Source: an uncultured Clostridia bacterium (GTDB lineage: Bacteria; Bacillota; Clostridia; Oscillospirales; Oscillospiraceae). From it: 7,269 nucleotides of DNA. A program made the position numbers and the translations under genes. The stretch is taken from assembly GCA_937858235.1 (NCBI GenBank), contig CALLZZ010000549.1:1-7269 (forward strand), written 5' to 3'. A model generated the notes under the pieces. The model saw only the letters and a program-made list of their open reading frames with translations, was not told the DNA's origin and made no database searches. Below, one piece after another: positions 1 through 5,639 of the stretch (position 1 is its first letter; each line of letters begins with the position of its first letter).

Positions 1-191
1 CCCGGCATAATAATATCCAAACAGTATATATCAAACCGCTTTCCCTTTTCTAAGGCAGAAACCAGCTCAAAGCCGTTTGAAAAGGCGACATATTCGCAGC
101 TAAAATTCCGAATTACCCGGTATTGATCGATGAGTTGTACCATTTGGGAGAGCTCGTCAATATTATCGTCGCAGACTGCAATCTGCAGCAT
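1..191 (-). CDS. Response regulator receiver domain, probable LytTR (AgrA-like) family, 5' part only
   Basis: This is the N-terminal 63 residues of a two-component response regulator; the gene continues off the left edge. The start MLQIAVCDDNIDELSQM has the acidic pocket pair D8-D9 at the end of strand 1. D59 in FDIYCLDIIMPG is the phosphoacceptor aspartate, followed by the usual MPG turn. The spelling of the first strand (IAVCDDN) is typical of the receiver in AgrA/LytR-type regulators, which carry a C-terminal LytTR DNA-binding domain; that domain would lie outside the window, so the class is inferred. The ATG at 191 is preceded by GGAG about nine bases upstream. The gene is divergent from the lemA-family gene, and the shared spacer has a direct repeat that fits a LytTR operator. 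A histidine kinase partner is expected outside the window. Receiver identity is secure; the LytTR assignment is less so. Confidence 0.85.
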   Translation of the reverse strand, partial: MLQIAVCDDNIDELSQMVQLIDQYRVIRNFSCEYVAFSNGFELVSALEKGKRFDIYCLDIIMP

Positions 192-227
192 CAGAATTAC
201 TCCATTTCTTTGTGATTCTATTTCTCA

Positions 228-256
228 ATGATAAGTTTACCATAAGAATCGAGTAT
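228..256 (-). promoter_or_regulatory. Possible activator-dependent promoter of the response-regulator gene
   Basis: Read on the minus strand, TATCAT (228-233) is a good -10 element. The hexamer 17 bp upstream (251-256, ATACTC) is a poor -35. A good -10 with a weak -35 and direct repeats immediately upstream is what an activator-dependent LytTR promoter looks like. This is inference from spacing and motif quality only. Confidence 0.35.
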
Positions 257-264
257 CTGAGACT

Positions 265-295
265 ATGTTTCATGTTGAAAAAATCATGTTTCATG
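265..295. promoter_or_regulatory. Two 10-bp direct repeats 21 bp apart, candidate LytTR operator
   Basis: ATGTTTCATG occurs at 265-274 and again, identically, at 286-295, so the repeat period is 21 bp, two helical turns. LytTR regulators typically bind two roughly 9-bp direct repeats separated by about 12 bp, close to this 11-bp gap. On the minus strand the repeats end 31 bp upstream of the TATCAT -10 element of the response-regulator gene, directly abutting its weak -35 region. Autoregulation, and possibly control of the divergent lemA-like gene, is inferred. Confidence 0.5.
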
Positions 296-329
296 CAGCG
301 GACGGTTTTTTCGGGGAAATATTGGTAGA

Positions 330-359
330 TTGATCGCAAGGGAATGTTCCTTGTACACT
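330..359 (+). promoter_or_regulatory. Weak candidate promoter of the lemA-family gene
   Basis: TTGATC (330-335) and TACACT (354-359) each match the sigma-A consensus at four of six positions, with an 18-bp spacer. Transcription would start near 366, leaving a short leader that includes the ribosome binding site at 374-378. The match is modest and other starts are possible. Confidence 0.3.
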
Positions 360-385
360 ACCCACGCATGAATGGAGGAATTACT

Positions 386-940
386 ATGCTATCAACTTTC
401 ATCGCAATCATCACAGTTATTGCGGCCATTGTGCTATGGACGATCTCCACCCAGCGCAGACTGGTCGTGCTTGATGAGAGTATCAACAATGCCATGAGTC
501 AGATCGGGGTGCAGCTGTCAAGCCGTTTTGACGCCCTGACAGCTCTTTTGGATGTGATAAAGGGCTATGCCAAGCCCGAAAGCGAAACGCTGATTGACGC
601 AATCAAATCAAGAAGAAGATTGATTACAGCAAAATCCACACCGGATGATGTGCTGCGCCAAGAAGGGATTGTCTCCGAAGCCTTGGGCGAGATTGCCATG
701 GTAACTGAGCAATACCCCGAATTAAAGGAAAACCCAACGTATATCAAGACCATGGAGGCCGTGCAAACCTTTGAAAACATGATACGCATCAGCCGCCTGA
801 TTTACAACGTCTGCGTGGCAGAGCTGAGCCGTGAAATCCGAATGTTCCCGGTTTCCATGATTGCCGGGATGTTGGGCTTTAGGCAAAGAGACTATCTGGA
901 GGAACAGCAGCCGGGGCGGACTAATCCCACAATAGATTGA
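386..940 (+). CDS. LemA family membrane-anchored protein
   Basis: The 184-residue product fits the usual LemA length. A hydrophobic segment at about residues 4-20 forms a single N-terminal membrane anchor. The long helical domain that follows carries family signatures: AMSQIGVQL then SRFDALTALLDVIKGYAK (about 36-63, matching the LemA pattern of paired arginine/aspartate and VKGYA), a YN pair at 140-141 and a late REIRMFP...IAGMLGF segment (149-165). The LemA fold is an antiparallel helical bundle outside the membrane; its biochemical role is not established. The start at 386 is chosen because GGAGG (374-378) sits seven bases upstream. A longer in-frame ATG at 344 has no ribosome binding site and would put charged residues before the anchor. 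It is divergent from the response regulator and shares its putative operator region. Confidence 0.85.
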   Translation: MLSTFIAIITVIAAIVLWTISTQRRLVVLDESINNAMSQIGVQLSSRFDALTALLDVIKGYAKPESETLIDAIKSRRRLITAKSTPDDVLRQEGIVSEALGEIAMVTEQYPELKENPTYIKTMEAVQTFENMIRISRLIYNVCVAELSREIRMFPVSMIAGMLGFRQRDYLEEQQPGRTNPTID

Positions 941-964
941 CAAGATCCTGAGACTTTAGTGAAT

Positions 965-985
965 AAAGCGCTTGGAGCTTTTTTT
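965..985 (+). terminator. Weak intrinsic terminator after the lemA-family gene
   Basis: AAAGC (965-969) can pair with GCTTT (977-981) around a seven-base loop, followed by further T to 985. It lies 25 bases after the lemA stop codon. The stem is only five pairs and AT-leaning, so it would be a weak terminator. Confidence 0.4.
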
Positions 986-1087
986 ATACAGCGTCCAATA
1001 GAGTTCCATAAAACGGCATAAGTGGCCAATATCAGGAGTATAATCAGAAAATGTGAAAACTACGCTACATCTTGTTTGTGATGGATT

Positions 1088-1116
1088 TTGACGGCGTGGC
1101 AATGTCGGCTTATACT
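1088..1116 (+). promoter_or_regulatory. Near-consensus sigma-A promoter with no obvious gene
   Basis: TTGACG (1088-1093) and TATACT (1111-1116) are each one mismatch from consensus, with the ideal 17-bp spacer. Transcription would begin near 1123 and run toward the convergent methyltransferase gene. No ribosome binding site or recognisable protein follows, so the product could be a small or antisense RNA, or the promoter may be a remnant or chance match. Confidence 0.45.
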
Positions 1117-1198
1117 ATGGTTAATAATTGGATACCAAGGACAATATCCTCGGTTATTAGATTATGCAGAGGGGATGCGGAGCCGTACACACGACAAC

Positions 1199-1233
1199 AA
1201 AAAAGGCTCCTTCGCATTTCTGCGAAAGTGCCT
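1199..1233 (-). terminator. Intrinsic terminator of the O-methyltransferase gene
   Basis: On the minus strand the outer arms AGGC/GCCT and inner arms TTCGC/GCGAA form a two-part stem with a six-base loop, followed by six T (the A-run 1199-1204 on the plus strand). A small internal loop separates the two helices. It is about 60 bases past the methyltransferase stop codon and points the right way. Confidence 0.75.
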
Positions 1234-1291
1234 CACTCAGCGCCGCTATTTAAGCCGGTTCAAGTAAATCGGAATTTGACAATTACAAGAG

Positions 1292-1948
1292 TCATCTTTT
1301 TACAGCTACCATCATTCCGTCACCAACGGGCAGCAACATGCTGTCCAGTTGCGGCGAAGCGGCGACAAGTTCGTTGAATTCCCGCATCGGCGCAATTTGA
1401 TCTTTCCACTTTTCATCTAATGCCATCACCGGAAAAAGAGCATCGTCTCCGACCAGCACACCGCCGGATTTCAGGATTCTGACACAGTCGTCTAGGAGCA
1501 CAGGATAAAGCCGCTTGTCAACATCCTGAAAAATCATGTCGAAGTAAGCGTCCGGGAAATTTGGAACGATCTGGAGCGCATCACTGCGAAGAAGCTGTAT
1601 GGTATCGTCAACACCTGTCTGCCGAAAGTTTTTCTGTGCCTGCTCTGCCACATCCGCATCAAATTCTATGGTAATAATGCTTCCGCCATACTGTTGAGCG
1701 GCAAGCGCCATGGATGTCGTTGAAAATCCTAGGCTGGTACCAATCTCCAATATTTTCAACGGCCGTTTCAGCTGTAGAATCAGTTGTAAGAAACGCGCTG
1801 CATCATCATCCACAAGCGGTATAAATTCTTTCCAACCTGTTTGGCTTATAAAATTATCTCTTTGCAGTACAGTCTTTGATCTGTACAGGCTTTCAATATA
1901 AAGCCGATACTCCTCAAATGTGTCCATGTAATTATTGCCATGTTTCAT
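1292..1948 (-). CDS. SAM-dependent O-methyltransferase (class I, metal-dependent COMT/CCoAOMT-like)
   Basis: The 218-residue product has the size and motif order of the small O-methyltransferases (Methyltransf_3 type). The SAM-binding glycine loop is LEIGTSLGFSTTSMALA (about 68-83). The acidic end of strand 2 is TIEFDAD (93-99). The motif FDMIFQDVDK (136-145) corresponds to the family's F-D-x-I-F-I-D-A-D-K, with Q141 in place of the usual hydrophobic residue and D142 as likely metal ligand. GGVLVGDDALF (162-172) corresponds to GGvlvaDNvLw, with D169 where the family usually has Asn. The C-terminus LLPVGDGMMVAVKR is also typical. The acceptor substrate cannot be deduced. The start at 1948 is chosen because GGAGGAGG lies just upstream; an extended frame to 2002 runs into the leader terminator. 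It stands alone, and its leader holds an attenuator-like hairpin. Confidence 0.88.
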   Translation of the reverse strand: MKHGNNYMDTFEEYRLYIESLYRSKTVLQRDNFISQTGWKEFIPLVDDDAARFLQLILQLKRPLKILEIGTSLGFSTTSMALAAQQYGGSIITIEFDADVAEQAQKNFRQTGVDDTIQLLRSDALQIVPNFPDAYFDMIFQDVDKRLYPVLLDDCVRILKSGGVLVGDDALFPVMALDEKWKDQIAPMREFNELVAASPQLDSMLLPVGDGMMVAVKR

Positions 1949-1991
1949 CGCTTTTCCTCCTCCGCAGTTCAGCTGAGCTTGGTGGAAAATG

Positions 1992-2034
1992 AAAAAAAAC
2001 ACACCTTCCGATCAAGCAGATCAGCAAATGTGTT
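1992..2034 (-). terminator. Intrinsic terminator inside the O-methyltransferase leader, candidate attenuator
   Basis: On the minus strand AACACATTTGCTGATC pairs with GATCGGAAGGTGTGTT around a five-base loop: 15 of 16 positions pair if G-U wobbles are counted, with a single A-G mismatch. It runs into eight T (plus-strand A-run 1992-1999). The wobbles are only valid in minus-strand RNA, which fixes the orientation. It lies 44 bases upstream of the methyltransferase start codon and downstream of the best promoter candidate. A GTGTT just upstream (plus strand 2046-2050) can pair with the terminator's AACAC, giving a possible competing antiterminator. No known aptamer is recognised; it could instead be the terminator of a lost upstream gene. 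Confidence 0.65.
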
Positions 2035-2077
2035 GGCTTACGTGAACACTTACGAAATATTCGATCTAGACAAGATA

Positions 2078-2106
2078 AGCATAACGCATATCACATTGAT
2101 TTTCAA
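2078..2106 (-). promoter_or_regulatory. Candidate promoter of the O-methyltransferase gene
   Basis: Read on the minus strand, TTGAAA (2101-2106) is one mismatch from the -35 consensus, and TATGCT (2078-2083) matches four of six -10 positions, with a 17-bp spacer. Transcription would start near 2071, giving a leader of about 120 nt that contains the terminator hairpin. Confidence 0.5.
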
Positions 2107-2116
2107 TACCGATGTG

Positions 2117-2193
2117 TTTGGCAATCACGAGTAACGAATTTGGCAATTAAAAAGTACATAGTTTGGCTGCCATCACATTTCAATAGAATTGGC
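2117..2193. repeat. Short direct repeats TTTGGC(AAT) at about 22-bp steps
   Basis: TTTGGCAAT is found at 2117-2125 and exactly again at 2139-2147 (22 bp apart). The shorter TTTGGC follows at 2162-2167 (23 bp further) and ATTGGC at 2188-2193. The block starts 10 bp upstream of the -35 element of the minus-strand methyltransferase promoter. Spacing near two helical turns suggests same-face binding by a transcription factor, but the motif is short and no regulator is identified. Confidence 0.35.
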
Positions 2194-2199
2194 TTTTAA

Positions 2200-2227
2200 G
2201 CCCTGGAACAACCGGGGTCTTTTCTTT
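2200..2227 (+). terminator. Orphan terminator-like hairpin
   Basis: GCCCTGG (2200-2206) pairs with CCGGGGT (2212-2218) around the loop AACAA, counting two G-U wobbles, and is followed by CTTTTCTTT. It looks like a plus-strand intrinsic terminator, yet no plus-strand gene ends nearby. The upstream GGCTT (2191-2195) could alternatively pair with AAGCC (2198-2202), overlapping the 5' arm. Confidence 0.45.
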
Positions 2228-2321
2228 CACGAAACGATTAGGCGGCACAAAATGCGGCCTGTCGAATCTAGATAAATCACCACTTCGTCCGCTCGATTGA
2301 CAACTTTGGTGGAAAGCCGTA

Positions 2322-2350
2322 TTGACTTGACCACATTGAAGTTGTATAAT
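2322..2350 (+). promoter_or_regulatory. Strong sigma-A promoter of the AbiEi-hsdM-hsdS-fic operon
   Basis: TTGACT (2322-2327) and a perfect TATAAT (2345-2350) are separated by 17 bp. Transcription would start near 2357, at the left arm of the inverted repeat. No other promoter of this quality is seen before hsdM, and the gaps between the four genes are short, so this promoter probably drives the whole operon. Confidence 0.8.
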
Positions 2351-2356
2351 TTTGCC

Positions 2357-2398
2357 ATTACTATATCCGCTTGACTAATTTATTTTCGTGATAGTAAT
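2357..2398. promoter_or_regulatory. 8-bp inverted repeat in the operon leader, candidate operator
   Basis: ATTACTAT (2357-2364) and its exact reverse complement ATAGTAAT (2391-2398) are 34 bp apart and bracket the 5' untranslated region, right after the -10 element. AbiEi-type antitoxins are known to bind inverted repeats in their own promoter regions and repress, so this is a natural candidate site for the first gene's product. It could instead act as an RNA stem with a 26-base loop. Confidence 0.45.
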
Positions 2399-2415
2399 AA
2401 AAAAGGGGGGTCTAG

Positions 2416-3015
2416 ATGCTCCCTTATAACAAAGTCAAAGACATTTTCGCTGCTCACAACGGAATGATGCGTACTTGTGAGCTACACAACAAGCACATTT
2501 TCTATCACGATATTCAGACTCTTATTGAACGTGGTATCATTGAGAAAGTGCGCTATGGATATTACCAGTGGGTCGATAGCGAGAATCTTAGTGAGGCGCT
2601 AACCGTGACGCGCCTGTTCCCAGACGCTATCATGTGTATGGATACCGCTCTGTTTTACTATAGATACAGTGACCGAACTCCACTTGCGTGGCATCTGGCG
2701 GTCAGCAAGGACAGCGGCAAAAGCCGTTTTAATATTGATTATCCGTTCATCAAACCGTACTATGTTGAACCTTCAATTCTAGAGCTGGGCGCTGTTGATG
2801 GCGAAATGGACGGAAATCCTGTCCGCATCTATGATAAAGAGCGTACTATCTGCGATTGCATGCGCTACATGGGGAAAATGAACAGGGAAATTTTCAACAA
2901 GGCCATACAGGGCTATATCATGGACAGTGAAAAAAACATACCCCGTCTTTTGGAGTATGCGAAAAAGCTGCGGGTCATGCAAAAAGTGAAAATGATTATT
3001 GGAGTTTGGATGTAA
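2416..3015 (+). CDS. AbiEi-like antitoxin / transcriptional regulator (COG5340 type)
   Basis: The 199-residue product matches the AbiEi-type antitoxin family of type IV toxin-antitoxin systems. Residues about 4-53 form a winged-helix domain (MMRTCELHNKHIFYHDIQTL as helices, GIIEKVRYGYYQW as the wing). A central strand-rich region is followed by the conserved VRIYDKERTICDCMR (136-150) and a helical C-terminus ending YAKKLRVMQKVKMIIGVWM. The length is normal for compact members, so it is not truncated. A G6 ribosome binding site (2405-2410) precedes the ATG. The usual partner, the AbiEii nucleotidyltransferase toxin, is absent; hsdM follows after 37 bases. The likely role is repression of its own promoter and hence of the restriction-modification operon; this is inferred. 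A solitary AbiEi-like regulator with another partner remains possible. Confidence 0.8.
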   Translation: MLPYNKVKDIFAAHNGMMRTCELHNKHIFYHDIQTLIERGIIEKVRYGYYQWVDSENLSEALTVTRLFPDAIMCMDTALFYYRYSDRTPLAWHLAVSKDSGKSRFNIDYPFIKPYYVEPSILELGAVDGEMDGNPVRIYDKERTICDCMRYMGKMNREIFNKAIQGYIMDSEKNIPRLLEYAKKLRVMQKVKMIIGVWM

Positions 3016-3052
3016 TGGCTAATTCTCTTATTTCGAAAGTGAGGTTACATAA

Positions 3053-5638
3053 ATGAATAAGCAACAACTAGCGACAAAAATATGGGAATCTGCAAACAAG
3101 ATGCGCTCCAAAATAGAGGCCAACGAATACAAAGACTACATTCTTGGCTTTATCTTCTATAAATTTCTGTCGGATAAAGAAGTTCGCTTCATGCAAAGCA
3201 AGGGAGCTACAGTTGAAGACATCAAGCATCTAAGTGAAGATGATGTTGATACCGTCAAGTATATCCAAGGCAATATCGGCTATTTCATCGCTTATAAGGA
3301 TTTGCTTTCCACTTGGCTGTCAATGGGAAAAGATTTTGATGTTTCCCATGTGCGGGATGCGCTCTCTGCTTTCAGCCGCCTCATTGATAGTAATTACAAA
3401 AAAGTCTTTGACGGCATTTTTGAGACCCTGCAAACAGGTCTATCCAAGCTGGGTGAAAGTTCCGGCTCACAGACGAAAGCCATCAGTGAACTCCTTCAGC
3501 TGATCAAAGATATCCCGATGGACGGCAAACAGGACTATGACGTTTTAGGCTTCATCTATGAATATCTCATTTCCAATTTTGCAGCTAACGCGGGGAAGAA
3601 AGCCGGTGAGTTCTACACTCCGCATGAAGTATCGCTCTTGATGAGTGAAATCGTCGCTGATCACTTGAAAGATCGTAAAGAAATCCAGATTTACGATCCG
3701 ACTAGTGGTTCGGGGAGCCTGCTTATTAATATCGGGCGTAGCGTTGCCAAGCATATTGATGATGATGACAACATCAAATACTACGCCCAAGAGTTGAAAC
3801 AAAACACGTACAACCTAACCCGTATGAATCTGGTCATGCGTGGCATTTTGCCATCAAACATAACGACTCGCAACGGAGATACCCTGGAGGAAGACTGGCC
3901 TTATTTTGAAGATAGCGACCCGGTCGGCACTTATAACCCGCTATATGTGGATGCGGTTGTTTCTAATCCACCGTATTCGCAAAACTGGGATCCGGAAGGC
4001 AAAGACACTGACCCACGTTATGCCCGTTTCGGTTTGGCACCAAAAGGCAAAGCAGACTACGCTTTTTTGTTGCACGACCTGTATCACATCAAGCCCGATG
4101 GCATCATGACTATCGTTCTTCCGCATGGCGTTTTATTCCGTGGTGGTGAAGAAGGCGCAATCCGTAAGAATCTGATCGAGAGTAATCATATTGATGTCAT
4201 CATCGGACTACCAGCTAATATCTTCTTCGGCACAGGCATACCAACCATCATCATGGTACTTAAGCAGAAGCGCACGGATACGGACGTACTTATTATCGAT
4301 GCCTCCAAGGGCTTCATCAAGGTTGGCAAAAATAACAAGCTCCAGGCCTCAGATATTAAACGAATCGCCGATACGGTAGCTGCGCGTAAAGATGTGCTGA
4401 AATATGCCCGTGTGGTCAGCCGTAGCGAGATTCGAGACAATGAATACAATCTCAACATCCCACGTTATGTGGATTCTTCTGAGGCTCCTGAAAGCTGGGA
4501 CATTTACGCTTCCATGTTTGGAGGCATACCGAAAAAAGAAATCGAAGAACTTTCTGTTTACTGGCAGGCCTTCCCTGAGCTGAAGAAGGATTTGTTTACG
4601 GAGGACTCTGGCGAGCATGTACATATCGCGGAGGGTAATCTTAAGGACATTATTAAAAACCATCCGAATGTGGTCTCTTTCAAAGATCACTATGCAAAAG
4701 TTTTCGCCGGTTTTGATGCCGTGCTGTACAGCCATCTTGTGGACGGCATGGAAACGCTGAACATCTCCAAAGAAGAAGCTGTCCTCAGCTGTGAAATATT
4801 TAGTCGTCTTGCACCTGTGCCGTTGGTGGATGAATACAAAGCATACCAGCTACTTGATGATGAGTGGGTCAAGATAGCCGTTGATCTGGAAATGATCCAA
4901 ACAGAAGGCTTCGAGGCAGCAAAACAAGTTGACCCCAACATGGTCGTAAAGAAAAAGAATGGCCAAGATGTCGAAGTTCAAGAAGGATGGTTGGGCAGAA
5001 TCATCCCATTTGACCTGGTGCAGGAAACGCTGCTTCACGAGGAGACGGCAGCCTTAAAAGTAAAGGAAGATCGCCTTACGCAGGTCACTGCCGAGCAGCA
5101 AGAAATATTGGATTCACTGACAGAAGAAGAAAAAGAAGATTTGGCTGATGTTTTGAACGACGACAATACCGCGTTTCTGACGGGTCCTCTGAATAAAGCG
5201 GCTCAGGAGTTGCTCAAGGGGCACGATGTGACAGACTACGCAGAAGACAGCGCAGAGGGCAAACTCCTCGCTGTGATGACCTTGCTCGATGAAGAAAAGG
5301 ACTTGAAGAAAGTTATTAAGAATGATTCAGCCAAGCTGCATTCACAGACAAAAGAAATCATTGAAAATCTGGCAAACAAGCAAGTTTACTCTTTGCTGGA
5401 AAAGAAATGGATCACGCCGCTGATGACAGGATTGCAGCAGCTGCCTGTAGCCGCCCTCGACAACCTCGCAGCGAAGGTGCAGGCACTGTCAGATAAATAC
5501 GCCACCACCTTCTCCGATGTGGAAGAGGAAATCATAGAAACAGAAGCAACACTCGCGTCCATGCTTGACCAGCTCACTGGCAGCGATGTGGATATGCAGG
5601 GACTGACTGAACTGAAAGCCTTGCTGGGAGGTAAGTGA
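3053..5638 (+). CDS. hsdM: Type I restriction-modification DNA methyltransferase subunit HsdM, long form
   Basis: This subunit transfers methyl groups from SAM to N6 of adenine at the site chosen by HsdS. The HsdM N-terminal helical domain spans about residues 4-150. The catalytic N6-adenine methylase domain begins with GKKAGEFYTP (181-190), then the SAM loop YDPTSGSGSL (214-223) and the catalytic NPPY (305-308). Later conserved blocks include ADYAFLLH (334-341) and GLPANIFFGTGIPT (385-398). All key residues are present. At 861 residues it is far longer than E. coli HsdM (529). The extra region after about residue 495 is rich in charged helices, with likely coiled coil near 670-710 and a helical C-terminal tail. 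Its role is unknown; contact with HsdS or HsdR is possible. The ATG at 3053 has GAGG eight bases upstream. The hsdS start follows the stop by one base, so translation is probably coupled. Confidence 0.95.
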   Translation: MNKQQLATKIWESANKMRSKIEANEYKDYILGFIFYKFLSDKEVRFMQSKGATVEDIKHLSEDDVDTVKYIQGNIGYFIAYKDLLSTWLSMGKDFDVSHVRDALSAFSRLIDSNYKKVFDGIFETLQTGLSKLGESSGSQTKAISELLQLIKDIPMDGKQDYDVLGFIYEYLISNFAANAGKKAGEFYTPHEVSLLMSEIVADHLKDRKEIQIYDPTSGSGSLLINIGRSVAKHIDDDDNIKYYAQELKQNTYNLTRMNLVMRGILPSNITTRNGDTLEEDWPYFEDSDPVGTYNPLYVDAVVSNPPYSQNWDPEGKDTDPRYARFGLAPKGKADYAFLLHDLYHIKPDGIMTIVLPHGVLFRGGEEGAIRKNLIESNHIDVIIGLPANIFFGTGIPTIIMVLKQKRTDTDVLIIDASKGFIKVGKNNKLQASDIKRIADTVAARKDVLKYARVVSRSEIRDNEYNLNIPRYVDSSEAPESWDIYASMFGGIPKKEIEELSVYWQAFPELKKDLFTEDSGEHVHIAEGNLKDIIKNHPNVVSFKDHYAKVFAGFDAVLYSHLVDGMETLNISKEEAVLSCEIFSRLAPVPLVDEYKAYQLLDDEWVKIAVDLEMIQTEGFEAAKQVDPNMVVKKKNGQDVEVQEGWLGRIIPFDLVQETLLHEETAALKVKEDRLTQVTAEQQEILDSLTEEEKEDLADVLNDDNTAFLTGPLNKAAQELLKGHDVTDYAEDSAEGKLLAVMTLLDEEKDLKKVIKNDSAKLHSQTKEIIENLANKQVYSLLEKKWITPLMTGLQQLPVAALDNLAAKVQALSDKYATTFSDVEEEIIETEATLASMLDQLTGSDVDMQGLTELKALLGGK

Positions 5639-5639
5639 T

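Larger units (their letters stand above)
941..1291. other. Intergenic region between the lemA-family and O-methyltransferase genes
   Basis: No convincing gene is seen in this stretch. It holds the lemA terminator at its left end, a near-consensus plus-strand promoter at 1088-1116, and a minus-strand terminator hairpin at 1199-1233 near its right end. A 101-codon plus-strand frame (1072-1377) crosses the region, but it lacks a ribosome binding site and overlaps the 3' end of the methyltransferase gene antisense, so it is not called. Confidence 0.6.
1949..2415. other. Intergenic regulatory region between the O-methyltransferase and AbiEi-like genes
   Basis: This 467-bp divergent spacer has no convincing gene. 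From left to right it holds the methyltransferase ribosome binding site, the leader terminator, the minus-strand promoter, the TTTGGC repeats, an orphan plus-strand terminator-like hairpin, and the promoter and leader of the AbiEi-like operon. A 43-codon minus-strand frame (2227-2358, starting MAKLYNF and ending CRLIVS) is open but lacks a ribosome binding site and overlaps the operon promoter. It could be the 3' remnant of a decayed gene, and no function is assigned. Confidence 0.6.

Noticed and set aside
344..385. Longer N-terminus for the LemA-family protein starting at 344
   Set aside because: There is no ribosome binding site before 344, while GGAGG sits correctly before 386 and the shorter form gives a proper N-terminal membrane anchor.
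1072..1377. 101-codon plus-strand frame
   Set aside because: It has no ribosome binding site and no recognisable motif, contains the methyltransferase terminator hairpin, and overlaps the methyltransferase 3' end antisense.
1949..2002. Extended start of the O-methyltransferase
   Set aside because: The added residues are encoded by the leader just after the terminator U-tract, and the GGAGGAGG site fits the start at 1948.
2240..2300. tRNA-like look of GTCGAATC followed by CACCA-like bases
   Set aside because: No acceptor, D or anticodon stems can be drawn around it.
3545..4735. Minus-strand open frames inside hsdM
   Set aside because: They are frame shadows of a highly confident hsdM and have no ribosome binding sites or family motifs.
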